Shown: positions 47,687-59,149, counted from the stretch's first letter. The stretch: DNA of 64,000 nt from Ceratothoa steindachneri (GCA_963969495.1 OZ018319.1:206843733-206907732); one strand, 5' to 3'. The notes: generated by a model not told the origin, from the sequence alone. Program-made: numbers and translations.

Positions 47687-48299
47687 GAAAAGATACGACG
47701 CTCACTCAGTTTCTGTGTCCATAACGTTATTCGCTCATAACTAACAGTCAGTTATGCATGAACGTAAACTGCCGAACATGTGCGCTAAAACATTTACTCA
47801 TTTTAAGTTCGAGGGGTGGTCAATAAGTTTGGCGAATCGGTAGGGCCAAATAGAGGAAGAAGGCTGGCTGTTTGTGGGGTGTTTAGGACAAGTTATGACA
47901 AGTCAGGACCTGCAGCCGCACGCTCCTGCCTTGGCTATTTAAGAAGCAATAGCTGATCGCAGATGGTCAGTCACAAATTTTTCAACAATGGCTATTTAAG
48001 AAAAGATACGACGCTCACTCAGTTTCTGTGTCCATAACGTTATTCGCTCATAACTAACAGTCAGTTATGCATGAACGTAAACTGCCGAACATGTGCGCTA
48101 AAACATTTACTCATTTTAAGTTCGAGGGGTGGTCAATAAGTTTGGCGAATCGGTAGGGCCAAATAGAGGAAGAAGGCTGGCTGTTTGTGGGGTGTTTAGG
48201 ACAAGTTATGACAAGTCAGGACCTGCAGCCGCACGCTCCTGCCTTGGCTATTTAAGAAGCAATAGCTGATCGCAGATGGTCAGTCACAAATTTTTCAAC
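47687..48299. repeat. 313-bp tandem duplication holding mariner 5' end
   Basis: AGATACGACGCTCACTC occurs at 47691 and 48004, and the whole interval repeats with an offset of 313. Each copy contains a mariner 5' terminal repeat (CGAGGGGTGGTCAATAAG at 47810 and 48123) and runs to TTTTTCAACAATGG, the start of the transposase. The copies look identical. Confidence 0.97.
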
Positions 48300-49034
48300 A
48301 ATGGAGAAGAAGGTTGAGCACCGCGCAGTGATCAAATTTTTTAGCCAAGGAAGGCAAGAATGCAAAAGAGATCCATGAACGCATGGTTGCAATGTACACC
48401 GACACCGCCCCTTCCCATGCAACCATTGTTCGCTGGAATAGGGAGTTCCACCATGGTCGTGAGTCCCTTAAAGATGTCCCCCGTCCAGGACGCCCGTTAG
48501 ACGTGACCAACGAGGACAATGTGGCTCATGTGGAGAGGATGATCCTCGAAAATCGACGGGTGAAGGTCGAAGAAATCGAACGAGAACTGGGAACATCACA
48601 TGAAAGTGTTATCAACATCATCCACCACAATTTGGCCTCTGCCCGTTGGGTCCCTAGAAACCCCACGCCCCATGATCGACTTCAACGTCGTCAAATTCCA
48701 CAAGGCCAGAGTTGTACAAACTGCCCTGCGCGAGTGCGGATCCGAGGTGCCCAACCATCCTTCCTACAGTCCAGATCTTGCTCCTAGCGACAACTTTTTA
48801 TTCCGCCAGCTTAAGGCTGCACTGCGTGGACGCCGGTTTGGGGACGATGAAGATGTCCAGGAGTGGATTGAACAGCAGTCGGGAGATTTCGGGTTGTCGG
48901 GAATTCTAAGCCTCAGGGACAAGTGGCGCAAGTGCATTGAAGTCGAGGGTTGTTATATTGAAAAATAATAAAACACTTTTCCTCATATCTCGTTTCCTTA
49001 TTTCCGAATTGCAAAACTTATTGACCGCCCCTCG
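48123..49034 (+). mobile_element. Mariner element, internally deleted
   Basis: The left terminal repeat CGAGGGGTGGTCAATAAGTT (48123) and the right terminal repeat (reverse complement, CGAGGGGCGGTCAATAAGTT ending at 49034) match 19 of 20. TA follows the right end. The total is about 0.9 kb against about 1.3 kb for a full mariner, consistent with an internal deletion. An extra left end lies at 47810. Confidence 0.9.
48301..48968 (+). pseudogene. Mariner transposase, frameshifted and deleted
   Basis: ATG 48301 starts MEKKVEHRAVIKF. An extra T in the T-run at about 48339 shifts the frame, and the helix-turn-helix region resumes with KEIHERMVAMYTD. It continues through FHHGRESLKDVPRPGRP (about 48449-48499) and KVEEIERELGTSHESV. 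Near 48660 it jumps to the C-terminal part, KARVVQTALRECGSE, YSPDLAPSDNFLF (third catalytic Asp, about 48768-48806) and RKCIEVEGCYIEK, ending at TAA 48966. The region with the first two catalytic aspartates is gone, so it could move only if supplied with transposase. Confidence 0.9.
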
Positions 49035-49150
49035 TATATTATATGATAGGGAAAGTGCGCACCTTTCCTGAATCTGTCTTAAATCTAAAAATAATAATAA
49101 TCAGGAAGTAAAGGTATTTTATGCCACAATATATGAATTTCAAACAATTG

Positions 49151-49151
<1 letters not shown>

Positions 49152-49223
<72 letters not shown>
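49152..49223. repeat. (TA)n microsatellite
   Basis: Pure TA run about 120 bp after the mariner and shortly before the next Penelope fragment. Confidence 0.97.
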
Positions 49224-49228
<5 letters not shown>

Positions 49229-49284
49229 TTGTAATTGATTTGTTGCTTGGGAATCTGATACGTAGTAAGAATATTAAGATCCAG

Positions 49285-49735
49285 GCATTTGACATCCAAG
49301 TTTGACAAACTCCTTCTCTCTACTCTCAACAATCATTTTCCTCAATGCCAATTCGTGTTTAAATTCCAACCCTGTATCGTTGAAATTCCTTTTTTCACCA
49401 TAATAAGCCAATTCCTTTTGGCTTGCGATTCTATAAAATATACAATTATATATGTACGACCTGCTACAGTCGTTATGTAGGCCAAACTGTCTTACAATTC
49501 AAATGCAGGATCGCAAAGCATTTAGGTTTGTCTCATAGGACTGGTATTCCCATTTCTAAACCTGAAGCCTCTTCCATCAAGCAACACTCTGAGTATCACC
49601 ATCATCCTCTTAATTTTGACTCATTTACCATCTTATCTTCAGCCTTAACTTCTCTCGATTTGAAAATCTTAGAGTCACTGAACATCAATAAAATAAATCC
49701 AAACCTAAATAATTACTACTCCTCAATTAAACTAT
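49285..49735 (+). pseudogene. Penelope-like endonuclease fragment, second family
   Basis: A first frame reads FDKLLLSTLNNHFPQCQF (49301-49354). After frame changes comes NKPIPFGLRFYKIYNY (about 49402-49449), then YICTTCYSRYVGQTVLQFKC (GIY-YIG type, 49447-49506), KHLGLSHRTGIPISKPEAS and LDLKILESLNINKINPNLNN. The sequence differs from the fragments at 43.4 and 60.5 kb (YVGQT instead of YIGET), so it represents another lineage. RT missing. Confidence 0.75.
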
Positions 49736-49748
49736 TTATTCACTATAT

Positions 49749-49806
49749 AACCAACCAACACTTTAATACATTAACTAACCAACCAACACTTTAATACATT
49801 AACTAA
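49749..49806. repeat. 28-bp tandem duplication
   Basis: CCAACCAACACTTTAATACA begins at 49751 and 49779, followed by further ACCAACCGACC words, just after the endonuclease fragment. Confidence 0.95.
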
Positions 49807-50149
49807 CCAACCGACCAACCGAACAAATCTCGTTAGTAGTTTTTCTATCGTTAGTTAGTTAATTTCACATCTCCTACGATAAAGGTTAGTGCCTCTATTT
49901 GTTTCGTTCATATTTTTTTCGCTGTTTTGTGTTTTTTTTTAATATAATAAGTTATTTATTTTTTATTCCAGTTACCTATAATTTTTGATACTCAAGTCAG
50001 TTTATTTGAAAACTTCACTTCTTCCTATTAGTTTTCAAAATTACACTGGATAGTATCAATTAATTCTATATATTGTTTTTTCTGTTTTACTTTCATCTCA
50101 ATAATTGTCAATTTTATTGATTTACCTTGCTTTTCCCAACTTTTTTAGC

Positions 50150-50152
<3 letters not shown>
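49807..50152. other. Non-coding, probable Penelope 3' region
   Basis: T-rich, no motif recognised. Confidence 0.35.

Positions 50153-50209
<57 letters not shown>
50153..50209. repeat. (TA)n microsatellite
   Basis: Pure TA run. Confidence 0.97.
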
Positions 50210-50213
<4 letters not shown>

Positions 50214-51184
50214 AAACATTTGTAGCTCAGGAGACATATCAGGGAGAAAATGCAGGACGGCGCTTTAATCTTTTATTTGATAAACTTTCAGGTTTAACCT
50301 ATAACGCATCTCTTCAGAATACGATGAATTACTGGGCCTACATTCAGGCTTATTGTAAATATGTGGGACATACGGTCTAGGTCTTATGACCTTAGGGGCA
50401 CATTGATGAGCGAGATCAGATTATCTGGCCATGCTTGAGAGGTACCTCGTGATTTACAAGGTTTTAAATGCAATTTGATAATAATGTAATGAATTATTTT
50501 CCGGAAAACCTTATACATACATGTTAGTGTAGGATATTTTGATAAAGTCTTTACATTACACATGGAAACAATTTTGGCGCATATTTTTTGTTTATTCGAT
50601 TTTTCACTTGAATTAGACTTAAATTGGCATGTTTATTTTAAAACTAGTTTCAGTTCTTTTTACCTAAATTGGTTCTTTTCTGTACAGCTTTCTCTCTGAA
50701 TAATCACAGTTGTATTGTTTGTCCCTAAGTAATATAACTGGTCAGGTGTTTACTTTCATTATTTTTTTATCTATTTAATGTTAATCATAAATTTTGCAAG
50801 CAAAAGTTAAATGAGCTATTTTATTAATTAATTTTATAGACACTTGGACCAGGACTCGTATTCAACCCAATATTAGGAAACGGCGACAGTTTGTAACTTG
50901 TCTATTCAATTACACGTAGACCGTACGTTGAGAGGTCTTGAGATGCTCAATATTGCATATTTTAAAGTAAAGATGATGACCAAGACCACCCTTGGGCCCA
51001 TCACAGAGTAGGCAAGCAGTGTGTTGAGAGTTGTCACATGAAATCAATGGAACACGTGATAAGTTTGCATCTGTTATACCTATGATTTGGTGAGCGCCAA
51101 AAGATTAGTAAACATACTTTTAATTTAGCTTAGGAAGAAATTCAGGATATATCAGGATAAAATCTACTTTCATAGTATTCCATC
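50210..51184. other. Non-coding stretch
   Basis: Nothing recognised. Confidence 0.4.
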
Positions 51185-52470
51185 AGCTATGCGTCCAGTG
51201 CCTCATCCAGCTGAAATCCCAGTGACATTTTTCGTTCACATACGTTCTCCCGAAGATCTGAATCACGATGAAGAACTCAGTGAGAACAATGATGCAGATT
51301 TTGAAATTAAAGATAACTTACCTCGTAAGAGAATTGATCAGCATAAATTAAATGATTTCGCACGAGATTTGAAAGGATAAAAAAGGCTTCAGAATACCTA
51401 ATATCAAGACCGAACGAGAGAAACTTGATTGAAAATGAAGCGAAAGTATCGTAATTTTGATCCAGAGAAGCTACATTTCTGAAGTACGTTAAAATTGACA
51501 GTAGCTTCGTGTATTGCCACAACCTACATAATATACTGGAGGAATTGGGAATGCTGATCTACAACTCGACTGAATGGCGACTGTCCATCGATAGCTCAAA
51601 GCGGAGTGTGTCCTCCTTGACAATAGAAATTTGTATGGTACAGTCCCAATTGGCCATTGAGTTAGTCTTCGAGAAAGAGAATGAGTTGTTGCAATATCAA
51701 AAACACAATTGTCTCATTTGTGTTAACCTTGAATCTGCATGCTTTCTTCTTGGTCAATCCTACGGATACACGGGTATCCCTGCTTTCTGTGCATCAGGAA
51801 AACTAGAGCTGAAGAGAAGCATTGGATGTTGAGAAATTGGTCTCCAGGTTATGACCTCAAACCTGGTGATCCCAACATTCTACATGAGCCACTGGTTGAC
51901 AGAAAGAAAATTATATTCCCACCTCTACATATCAAACTGTGTCTCATGAATCAATCCGTTAAAACATTGCCAACTGAAGCCACGTTTTTTCAAGTATCTA
52001 CTTAGGGGATTTCCTTGCCTGCCAAATGAAAAAATCAAGGCTGGTATATTTGATAGTCCACACATTTGGCAGCTCATTAAAGATAAATATTTCATAGGGA
52101 CAATGTCATAACTCTTAAAGAAGAAAGAATGTTTAGTTATTATTTATAGACTGTCCAGAACATTTTGGAAATATTCGAACAAAGAATTACACCGAAAGTG
52201 CCCAGAACCATAAACTATTGGGGAGCTAATAAACGCTAGGTTGCAAAATGACAATCAATTTGCATTTTTGGTATAGCCATTTTGCTAACTTCCTGAAATA
52301 CGTTGGTGAAGTCAGCGATGAGCAAGGTAAGCAATTCCACAAAGATTCAAAAGTCATGGAGGAAAAATATCACGATAAATACGATACAAATATGTTAGCT
52401 GACTACTGTGAAGTATTAAGCGAAATTGTTCAATTTGGAACACTCGATAAAAAGATAGTACCGTAAATAT
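51185..52470 (+). pseudogene. Decayed multi-copy invertebrate repeat protein (second unclassified family)
   Basis: Fragments in order: DNLPRKRIDQHKLNDFARDL (51314-51373), a garbled middle (STEWRLSIDSSKRS, about 51558-51600; LFEKEN-like pieces), and CLICVNLESACFLLGQSYGY (51712-51771). Then come HWMLRNWSPGYDLKPGDPNI (about 51820-51879), PLHIKLCLMNQSVK (51922-51963) and HFWYSHFANF with VSDEQGKQFHKDS (52260-52353). I recall this order from abundant hypothetical proteins in arthropod and other invertebrate genomes; the biochemical role is unknown to me. Repeated frame changes show decay. The dispersed repeat at 52560-52815 follows it and is probably its 3' part. Confidence 0.65.
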
Positions 52471-52559
52471 TTGCCTTAACTACTTGCATACAATTTGACC
52501 CAGAGTAAAAATATCCTTTATATGGACAAAATAAATATTTATATGAATAAATAAATTTT

Positions 52560-52815
52560 TTTTAGGACTTTAACGAATCACCTGATAAGAATGAAAAGGT
52601 CAACAACAGAAGAGCTGAACCAACTTAAGGAACGTTTGTAAAACAGCCTAAAACAATTTTTACAAACATGGTATTGAAAATTCAGTAGATTAAAACTAGT
52701 CATAGAACGAGTTGAAATTATAATATTATTAAATGAATAAATATTTATTTATATCTATATAACTTCAAAATTTGTCTGATTCTGTCCGTAAAATAATGAT
52801 ACACATCTAAAAAAT
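52560..52815 (+). repeat. Dispersed repeat, copy B
   Basis: Partner of 6690-6960 in the same orientation, with many shared words from GAATCACCTGA to AAAATAATGATA. Confidence 0.7.
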
Positions 52816-52984
52816 CCGCATTATTTGTGAGATAAACTAATATATAGGGATTCACTAAAATGGAGTCACGATGGATTAGGATTTGAGTCCAGACTGGAAA
52901 ATTATCTTAAGTTGGATTGTCTGTATTACAAGTTCTCCACTTGCTAGAGTCTTTATCCATTAGCTGGCAAGTTCTAAAAACGTT

Positions 52985-53065
52985 TGCGTTGGTACCTTAT
53001 TCGTTAGAGCACCGACAGGCAATTAAAAGACCCGTGGTCGATGGCATCCCATGATATTAATTTTT
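52985..53065 (+). pseudogene. tRNA-like relic or SINE head
   Basis: GTTAGAGCACCGACAGGCAA and CCCGTGGTCGATGGCATCCC resemble the D-arm-to-anticodon part and the T-arm (one base lost from GGTTCGA). It is followed by a T-rich, CTTTCTC-like tail similar to the SINE tail at 27.4 kb. Confidence 0.4.
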
Positions 53066-53784
53066 CTTTCTCTTAGCGTTATTCCTGCTTCCTTATTTTG
53101 GATTTCCCTAGTTGAGTTGTCCTTATATTTTCTTGTTCTTTATATATTTCTTTGTATTTTACTCTTTCTTTTAAAACTACGGTTTTTAATCTCAATCGCT
53201 CATTCACGAGTCCATAGCTCGAGTTAGCTGCGTTCCCTAGGTCGCTAAGCAAATTTCCTCATCTCACCTTCTGAAGTTGTCCAGTTTAGGATTTATATCA
53301 TTCATCTTCTTTCGTTTATTCTACCAAAGTGCCCTGTCCATTCCACTCGAATTTTTGCTAATTTTATCTATACGTGAAGGGTATGGGCCACAAATCCTCA
53401 AAATAAAAGAACTATAGGAAGTAAATGGTAGGGTGTTCAATTACATAGGTACTAGACATATTATTGTGCATACGCTCCTACCTATCCCTATTTATCTACA
53501 ATACACCCACATAGAGAAAAACAAGAATGAAAATAGTCTTTGCATCGATTTGAGAAGAACGCTCTCATACCAACATTTGGGTAAAATGGCAGTTAAGTGA
53601 ATGACATGGACAACGCATAACAGCCAAAAGATGAATTTGAAAGAAATATTGTGAAAAAGTAACTACTCTTCAACCAGCCCCCCTACAAAGGGAGTAATAA
53701 TAATACCCGAACATGATGTGGACTGATGTGTGAAAATTCGATTATTGAAAACAAAAACCCAACCAGAAATGCGTTGTCGTCCTA
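53066..53784. other. Non-coding stretch
   Basis: T-rich, possibly SINE tail at the start; otherwise nothing recognised. Confidence 0.35.
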
Positions 53785-54035
53785 GTAAAGGAGAGCGTCG
53801 AGATGCGTGGCAGAGCGAAGGAAGGGCGTCGGGCCTCTGAAGGTGGTACGGGCGGCAATGGATCAGGGAGCACTAATCGAACGACGCCCGCGTTTAATGG
53901 AAACTCAGCTGAGCGTAAAAATTTCATCAAGAAACCATAATCGGCCGCTTCTGAGACAGATTGGCTGCCCGTTCCCCGCGTCCGGCCATAGCCAGGGACC
54001 GTTTTTATATCTAGATTCCACGAAATTGATCTTCT
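53785..54035. other. GC-rich island of unknown identity
   Basis: About 250 bp markedly richer in G and C than the flanks, with open reading on both strands (53807-54037 plus; 54077-53742 minus). Plus-strand pieces such as SAASETDWLPVPRV seem faintly familiar but I cannot assign them. Could be a repeat or a gene scrap. Confidence 0.3.
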
Positions 54036-55825
54036 AAGCCCGCAATATATATCATCGAAATATAAGATCAATACCATTATTCCTCTCTATTCCATTCTTT
54101 TGCTTCTTTTATATGCACACAATATAGCATGGAGGTATGTTGGGCTATGTGGAAGAAAGGAGGTTTGCTTTCTCGCTTTGCAAAGGCGGGTGGGAAAATA
54201 TACTTTACACTTTAAGGAAACCGTTCTGTTAAACGCGATTTTTATGAGGCTTTTTGCAGTGTCGGAGAATTCTTATGCGACAAAGGAATCAGAAAGGTAA
54301 GCTATCGCTTCAATCAGAAATGATATTTTGGAAAAAATTGCTAATTTTACTTTGGAAATCAAGAATTTTCATATAATGAAATTCAAAGGAGATAAATTCG
54401 AGAATAAGATGCAGCATATTTTCATAATTCTTCCTTTGAAACAAAGATTTAAAGAATTTCAAATTCTGATACACGTTTAGTGGTGTATTTTCTATACGAT
54501 ATCGCGATATTGGCAATGCCGATAAATGGTTTGTATTGTCATAAATGTATGGTCACCTAAATTGACGGTTCTCGACACTAAAATATCAGATTGGCATGAA
54601 TACAAGGTTGTTTTGAACACGAAAAACTATATTTATCCTCATATGAACTACTTTAAAAAGTGATGGTAACATTTAGAGTATTTTTAAGTTTAAAAGTATC
54701 TAAATCCGTTATCAGTGAAGGAAGAGGGCAAGGGCAATTTATCTTCATAACAATGTTTTCCAAGGCGTGGTACGTGTGGCCGAGAAACGGTAATTGACTT
54801 TAGTTGGGAAGTTCCCCCTCATCCACCATTACTTGTAACCTCAGATTATCGCTTCTTTTGAACACTGCAATATCATCGTATTGCAATATGGAGGTTATAG
54901 GTGATAGCAATGTTATATTTCTTCAAAACAGATAATTTCTTTAAGTCCTGCATCCACTACCTAGTTAAAAGGTTCGAGTGCGTATTAAATAATACTAGAA
55001 ACTACTAACTCGATTTATGTTCATATTTAATAAGGGTCTCTTTAACTATTAAGAAATACGGCAATAATTTCTTGACAATTTTGTACCCAATTCCATTCCT
55101 AAGTGATTTAATTACAAATTGTATAATTCGAACGAGGAATTAGATGAGTTTCCGTGCAGGGAAAATTAGGTCCACTTGATATTGAACGACTCAAGTAGTC
55201 AGTTTGAAGAAAAATGTGAGAAAGAATTTAATATTTCTGCTATCGTCTTTTGTGGCAGTTCTCATCTTTTGATTCGAAATTTATTGACAGTCTTTTATAT
55301 CAGGGTTCCTTTATTACTAACCTTCCTACTCATTTTATCTGACGCCAGCCATTTTGGTTGGCAGAATCGCCTGAGTAGGACTCATCTTTTCTTTGTTTAT
55401 CTATTTGCGCACTACTGAACAACCTTTCTGACTAGAATGCAACAGTAACCGTTCGCTGATGGCTACCCTTAAGTATTTATTTCGGAGATAATCAATAAAA
55501 GTTCTACTCGTTCTTTAACCATGCATTTTTATGCTGGCTAATTATGTTCCTTATTTGAGCGGAGACAATGGTGTTGGGAATTAAGAAAAAGATACCTTTC
55601 GCTTTGAGTTTATCTTAATTTCACTTTATGTCATAAAATCTCTGCTAAAGACATGAAGTTGCTGGAAAAGTGGCTGATGAATATGACAGAAGTTCTGGAC
55701 CACATTTGGTTCAGGAACTCTAAAATTCCCTACTCAGGAGGAAAAAGTGAGATGCAACCGGCTATTGCAAGTCTTAATAGTGGAAATATAGGCAAAGATA
55801 CTCTTAAAATCACAGAAAATAAACA

Positions 55826-55828
<3 letters not shown>
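54036..55828. other. Non-coding stretch
   Basis: AT-rich; nothing recognised. Confidence 0.4.

Positions 55829-55882
<54 letters not shown>
55829..55882. repeat. (TA)n microsatellite
   Basis: Pure TA run 40 bp before a tRNA-like region. Confidence 0.97.
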
Positions 55883-55886
<4 letters not shown>

Positions 55887-55921
55887 TTCATGAAGCTTGT
55901 TTATTCGGAAGATTTTTAGTC

Positions 55922-56020
55922 TTCCGCGTAGCAGAGTGGTCTAAGGGACGGTTTAATTGAGATCAAAGCATTTGCTCGCTTCCTCAGTGTGCACGGTTCG
56001 AATCCCATCCCTGGGAAATA
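55922..56020 (+). pseudogene. tRNA-Leu/Ser-like relic (type II) or SINE head
   Basis: A-box-like GTAGCAGAGTGGTCTAAGG (55929-55947) and an intact B-box GGTTCGAATCCC (about 55995-56006) are separated by a long body, as in type II tRNAs. CTTCC at the start and GGGAA at the end pair only partly. A T-rich tail and a second (TA)n run follow, so a tRNA-derived SINE is more likely than a functional tRNA. Confidence 0.55.
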
Positions 56021-56071
56021 ACACTTCCGAAGAAAAATTATCTTGTTTTTTTCTGTTTCTTGCTGTTTACT

Positions 56072-56074
<3 letters not shown>

Positions 56075-56142
<68 letters not shown>
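56075..56142. repeat. (TA)n microsatellite
   Basis: Pure TA run, possibly the tail of the preceding SINE-like unit. Confidence 0.97.
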
Positions 56143-56144
<2 letters not shown>

Positions 56145-56399
56145 TCAGCCCACATAGCAAACGCCCTTTTGCGCACCTATCGTATTTCTATAAGAAATAT
56201 AATGTTGATCGGATTGATTTATTTAATAGTTAAATAGCATTGCCTTTAGTGAAGAAAAGCAAAATAGTTGTAACTTAAAATAAGCACGCATTCTTGGACG
56301 ATGAATGGGAAAGAAGCATTTGTTGTATAAGCCTTTAATCTTTTACAAAATAATAATAATCTATCATCATATTATACCAAAATATCACTTCCTACATCC

Positions 56400-57060
56400 T
56401 AATACCCTTAATATGTCTTCCACTCATCTCCAGGCAAAGCTGAATTTTGGATCTCATTGTTCGTTTGAGTGCTAAATCTGTTTTCCACAGGATGAATTAT
56501 TCGAAACGGTCGGTCATTCATATCTGCTGGAGGAATTAAGGACAAAATGACTTTGAGATGTTCTTACAGAAGAAAGTCACAGGGTATCAAGTCTGGAGAT
56601 CTAGGAGGCCACTCAAAAGCATGATCAATTGCAATGATACGTTTGTTGAATACTTCAATTAGTCTATTTATCACAGAAAATAATTTAGGCGCTGAAGCTC
56701 CATCTTGTATTCATCTAGGTCGAGCTTGAATCTGTTACGATATGAATGGTGAAGTTCTGAAGTAATTTTTTGACTTATCATATTGAGGTACTTCAAAACT
56801 TTTAAATTATTATCATAAAAATAGGAATCATTATAGTGCCATTTCTACACTTTGTGATTCATAGAAATTCCTGCTGGCATAGTTGGTCAAAGTTAAAGTG
56901 TGGAGGATTGAGCAGGGAAGCATATTGCCTTCATTATGAATATTAACCTTTTTATCTATGGAAAATGCTGTTTCGTCAAAGATAACTAGATTGTTCAAAG
57001 AGTATTTGGTTTACGGAACAAAATTTCCTCAACAGGGAAGGTCTAGGAGCTCATGGCGAA
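56400..57060 (-). pseudogene. Mariner/Tc1-type transposase relic
   Basis: Read from 57060 downward on the minus strand: NLVIFDETAFSID (first catalytic Asp; about 57000-56960), VNIHNEG, then decayed sequence. DGASAPKLFSVINRLIEVF follows (about 56710-56650), then EWPPRSPDLIPCDF (third catalytic region, about 56620-56575), HLKVILSLIPPADMNDR and ENRFSTQTNNEIQNS. The order fits IS630/mariner-type transposases of the WPPRSPDL group. N-terminus missing, several stops. Confidence 0.75.
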
Positions 57061-57479
57061 GGTAGATTTTGTATGGATACCAGTTAAGATCAAATTACAC
57101 AACAGGATACATACTTCATGTAACCTGTGATAATGAAAATTCACACATGTTTCATTAACTACATGATTATTATTATTATTATAATAACGTAATGTATCAT
57201 ATTTACAAAAAAAAACAAAACAATATTAACAGTATCCTTTTTGTCAATAATTTATTTTATTATTTTATGAATGAAATTCCATTAACTCACATATTTTGCG
57301 TAACACCCATTTTGCTTTTCGTCACACAATGCAATGCTCTTCAGCATTTAAATAAGGCAATCTGATAACAATTTACTACTTATAGAAATATTATTGGTTG
57401 ACAAAAGATCGTTTACTATGTACAAAAATACCGAATGGTTGTTCAGCTATAAGCCTTTAAATTTGGGTTTCCTTTTTGG
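57061..57479. other. Non-coding stretch
   Basis: AT-rich; nothing recognised. Confidence 0.4.
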
Positions 57480-57800
57480 CGGATCACTTTCTTCGATCAC
57501 AAGGATCAAAGAGAGCATAGGACTGCACAATGAAGGCAATCCATACTGTGAAGACAGAAATAACGCCCGAGGAAAAAAAGGTTTAAATAATCTTGGTTTG
57601 GACTCAATCCCAGGTCTGCTGATTGCCAGTCAGATGATCTACCATTAAACCACCAGGCACAGTAACTCAATTTCCCCCAAAGCGTTATCCTACCAAACAA
57701 AGTATCCTCTAGGCTAGGAACTTACAGGATTTTTATACCATATTTTCTTACGCGCTCACAATTTGAAAGCTCATTATCCATGGCACATATAAATAAATAT
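57480..57800 (-). mobile_element. SINE-like repeat, copy 2
   Basis: Inverse-orientation match to 27127-27450. On the minus strand CATGGATAATGAGC, AAATTGTGAGC and GGTATAAAAATCC precede the tRNA-like region (57659-57594), and CGTTATTTCTGTCTTC follows it. Confidence 0.7.
57594..57659 (-). pseudogene. tRNA-like region (anticodon-position GGC)
   Basis: GCCTGGTGGTTTAATGGTAG is A-box-like; CTGACTGGCAATCAG gives a loop with GGC in the anticodon place; GGGATTGAGTCC is a damaged B-box. Homologous to 27260-27329. Confidence 0.55.
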
Positions 57801-57889
57801 CAAATACAAGTTCTTGGGGTAGTAACAGCTACTAGAGGGTTTCCGCTATATTTAATTTCTGCCGTTGAAAAACTGTTGAAATCAGAAAG

Positions 57890-58050
57890 AAAGATGTAGA
57901 TTGTCTTCATTGTGAGGTTCTTTGCTCTCTTTGATCTTTGTGTTCTTCGAATATCCATTTCTCTTGCCTTCAAAAGCTCGTGTTTCTTGTCTTATTGCTA
58001 ATTTCAGTCAAAATTCTCTTCCGATTTTACTGTATTGTTATATGGTCGGC
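57890..58050 (+). mobile_element. SINE-like tail fragment, copy 3
   Basis: Matches the tail of copy 1 (about 27375-27505) in plus orientation: TTGTCTTCATTGTG, TGCTCTCTTTGAT, CTCGTGTTTCTTGTCTTATTGCT, TCAAAATTC. It lies head to head with copy 2. Confidence 0.6.
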
Positions 58051-59149
58051 AATACAAGGTTTTTGCCTCTTCCTTTCTGTCTTCAAAAGGTTTTTGAAAG
58101 GCAGAAATTAAATATGGCGAAAGCCCTGTGGTGGTTGTTACCACCCGCATGAGTTGTATTTACTAATTCATTATATCACACACACACATATATATCAAGC
58201 AGTTCTCCTTGGCCTTGGCTGTCAGAATTTGTCACTTGCGCCTCTTGCTTGAGTGGTGACGAAGGTCCTTCTTCAGGTCCAGCTTCATGCTAGCAAAAAA
58301 CAACACCTATATCTCTCGCCAAAATACGGATTCCCTTGCTCGGAATTTCAATCACCTTCTCCTGCAGTTAATTGATGAACCCCGGCATACAGACACAGTC
58401 TTATGGTCTTATGGTCCCCATTGCATCTGCCCATGTCACGTCTTACAGAATTTACAGTGTTAACAGTGCATTGAGCACCAGTCATTATTATTATCATTAG
58501 AATTTAATCATCATTATTATCATTATTATTATTATAATAATATAGTACATATGAAGTTTGATTATAGGTAAGGATGTAATCTTAACACAAGCGCTAAGAC
58601 CGACATATGACAGGTCGGTGAGAAGCTACCCTCCAGCCAGATCCGGTTAAAAGAAGCAAGCAGAAAGTGGAGTGCCCATGCGTGGGAGTGTTGGAAGAGG
58701 AAGTAGAGAATTCCATCTGGAGCAGAAGCCGTGGACTGATAGGAGGAAAGAGCATGCCGTAACTCTTCTATATATGTAGAAGAACCGGTTATAGAACTCC
58801 TAACTAATTGTAGGGCAGGGATGCGAAAGTGAGTTATCTGATGATGACCTTAAGTTTGAGAGGAAGTTGAGGGTTCACCTCTTGGCCACCATACACACCA
58901 GATAGTTAGTGGAGATTAGGGGGGTTGAAAGTATGGCGACAGGGGTGTGATAGAAAGTGGAACAAGTGAGGGGGTGGTAGAGATCGGGGAGTGGTAGCAG
59001 GGATTGATTACTAGTAAAAAATCAGAGCTGGGCGTTTTAATGTTGGATATCAGTCAGTTTTGTTTTATTTTTGCCATAAACTATCGGAAGATTCAAGAAA
59101 CGAGGAACACCGATTTTGTGTTACTACTATTAAAACAAAACTCACACCA
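58051..59149. other. Non-coding stretch with purine-rich segment
   Basis: CA/TA dinucleotides at 58178-58196, an (ATT)n patch at 58483-58545, and GACCGACATATGACAGGTCGGT (58599-58620) which forms a small hairpin. The segment 58680-59000 is G/A-rich and unrecognised. Confidence 0.4.

Noticed and set aside
47810..49034. Clean TA target-site duplication for the mariner
   Set aside because: TA follows the right end, but TT rather than TA precedes both left ends, so no perfect duplication can be claimed.
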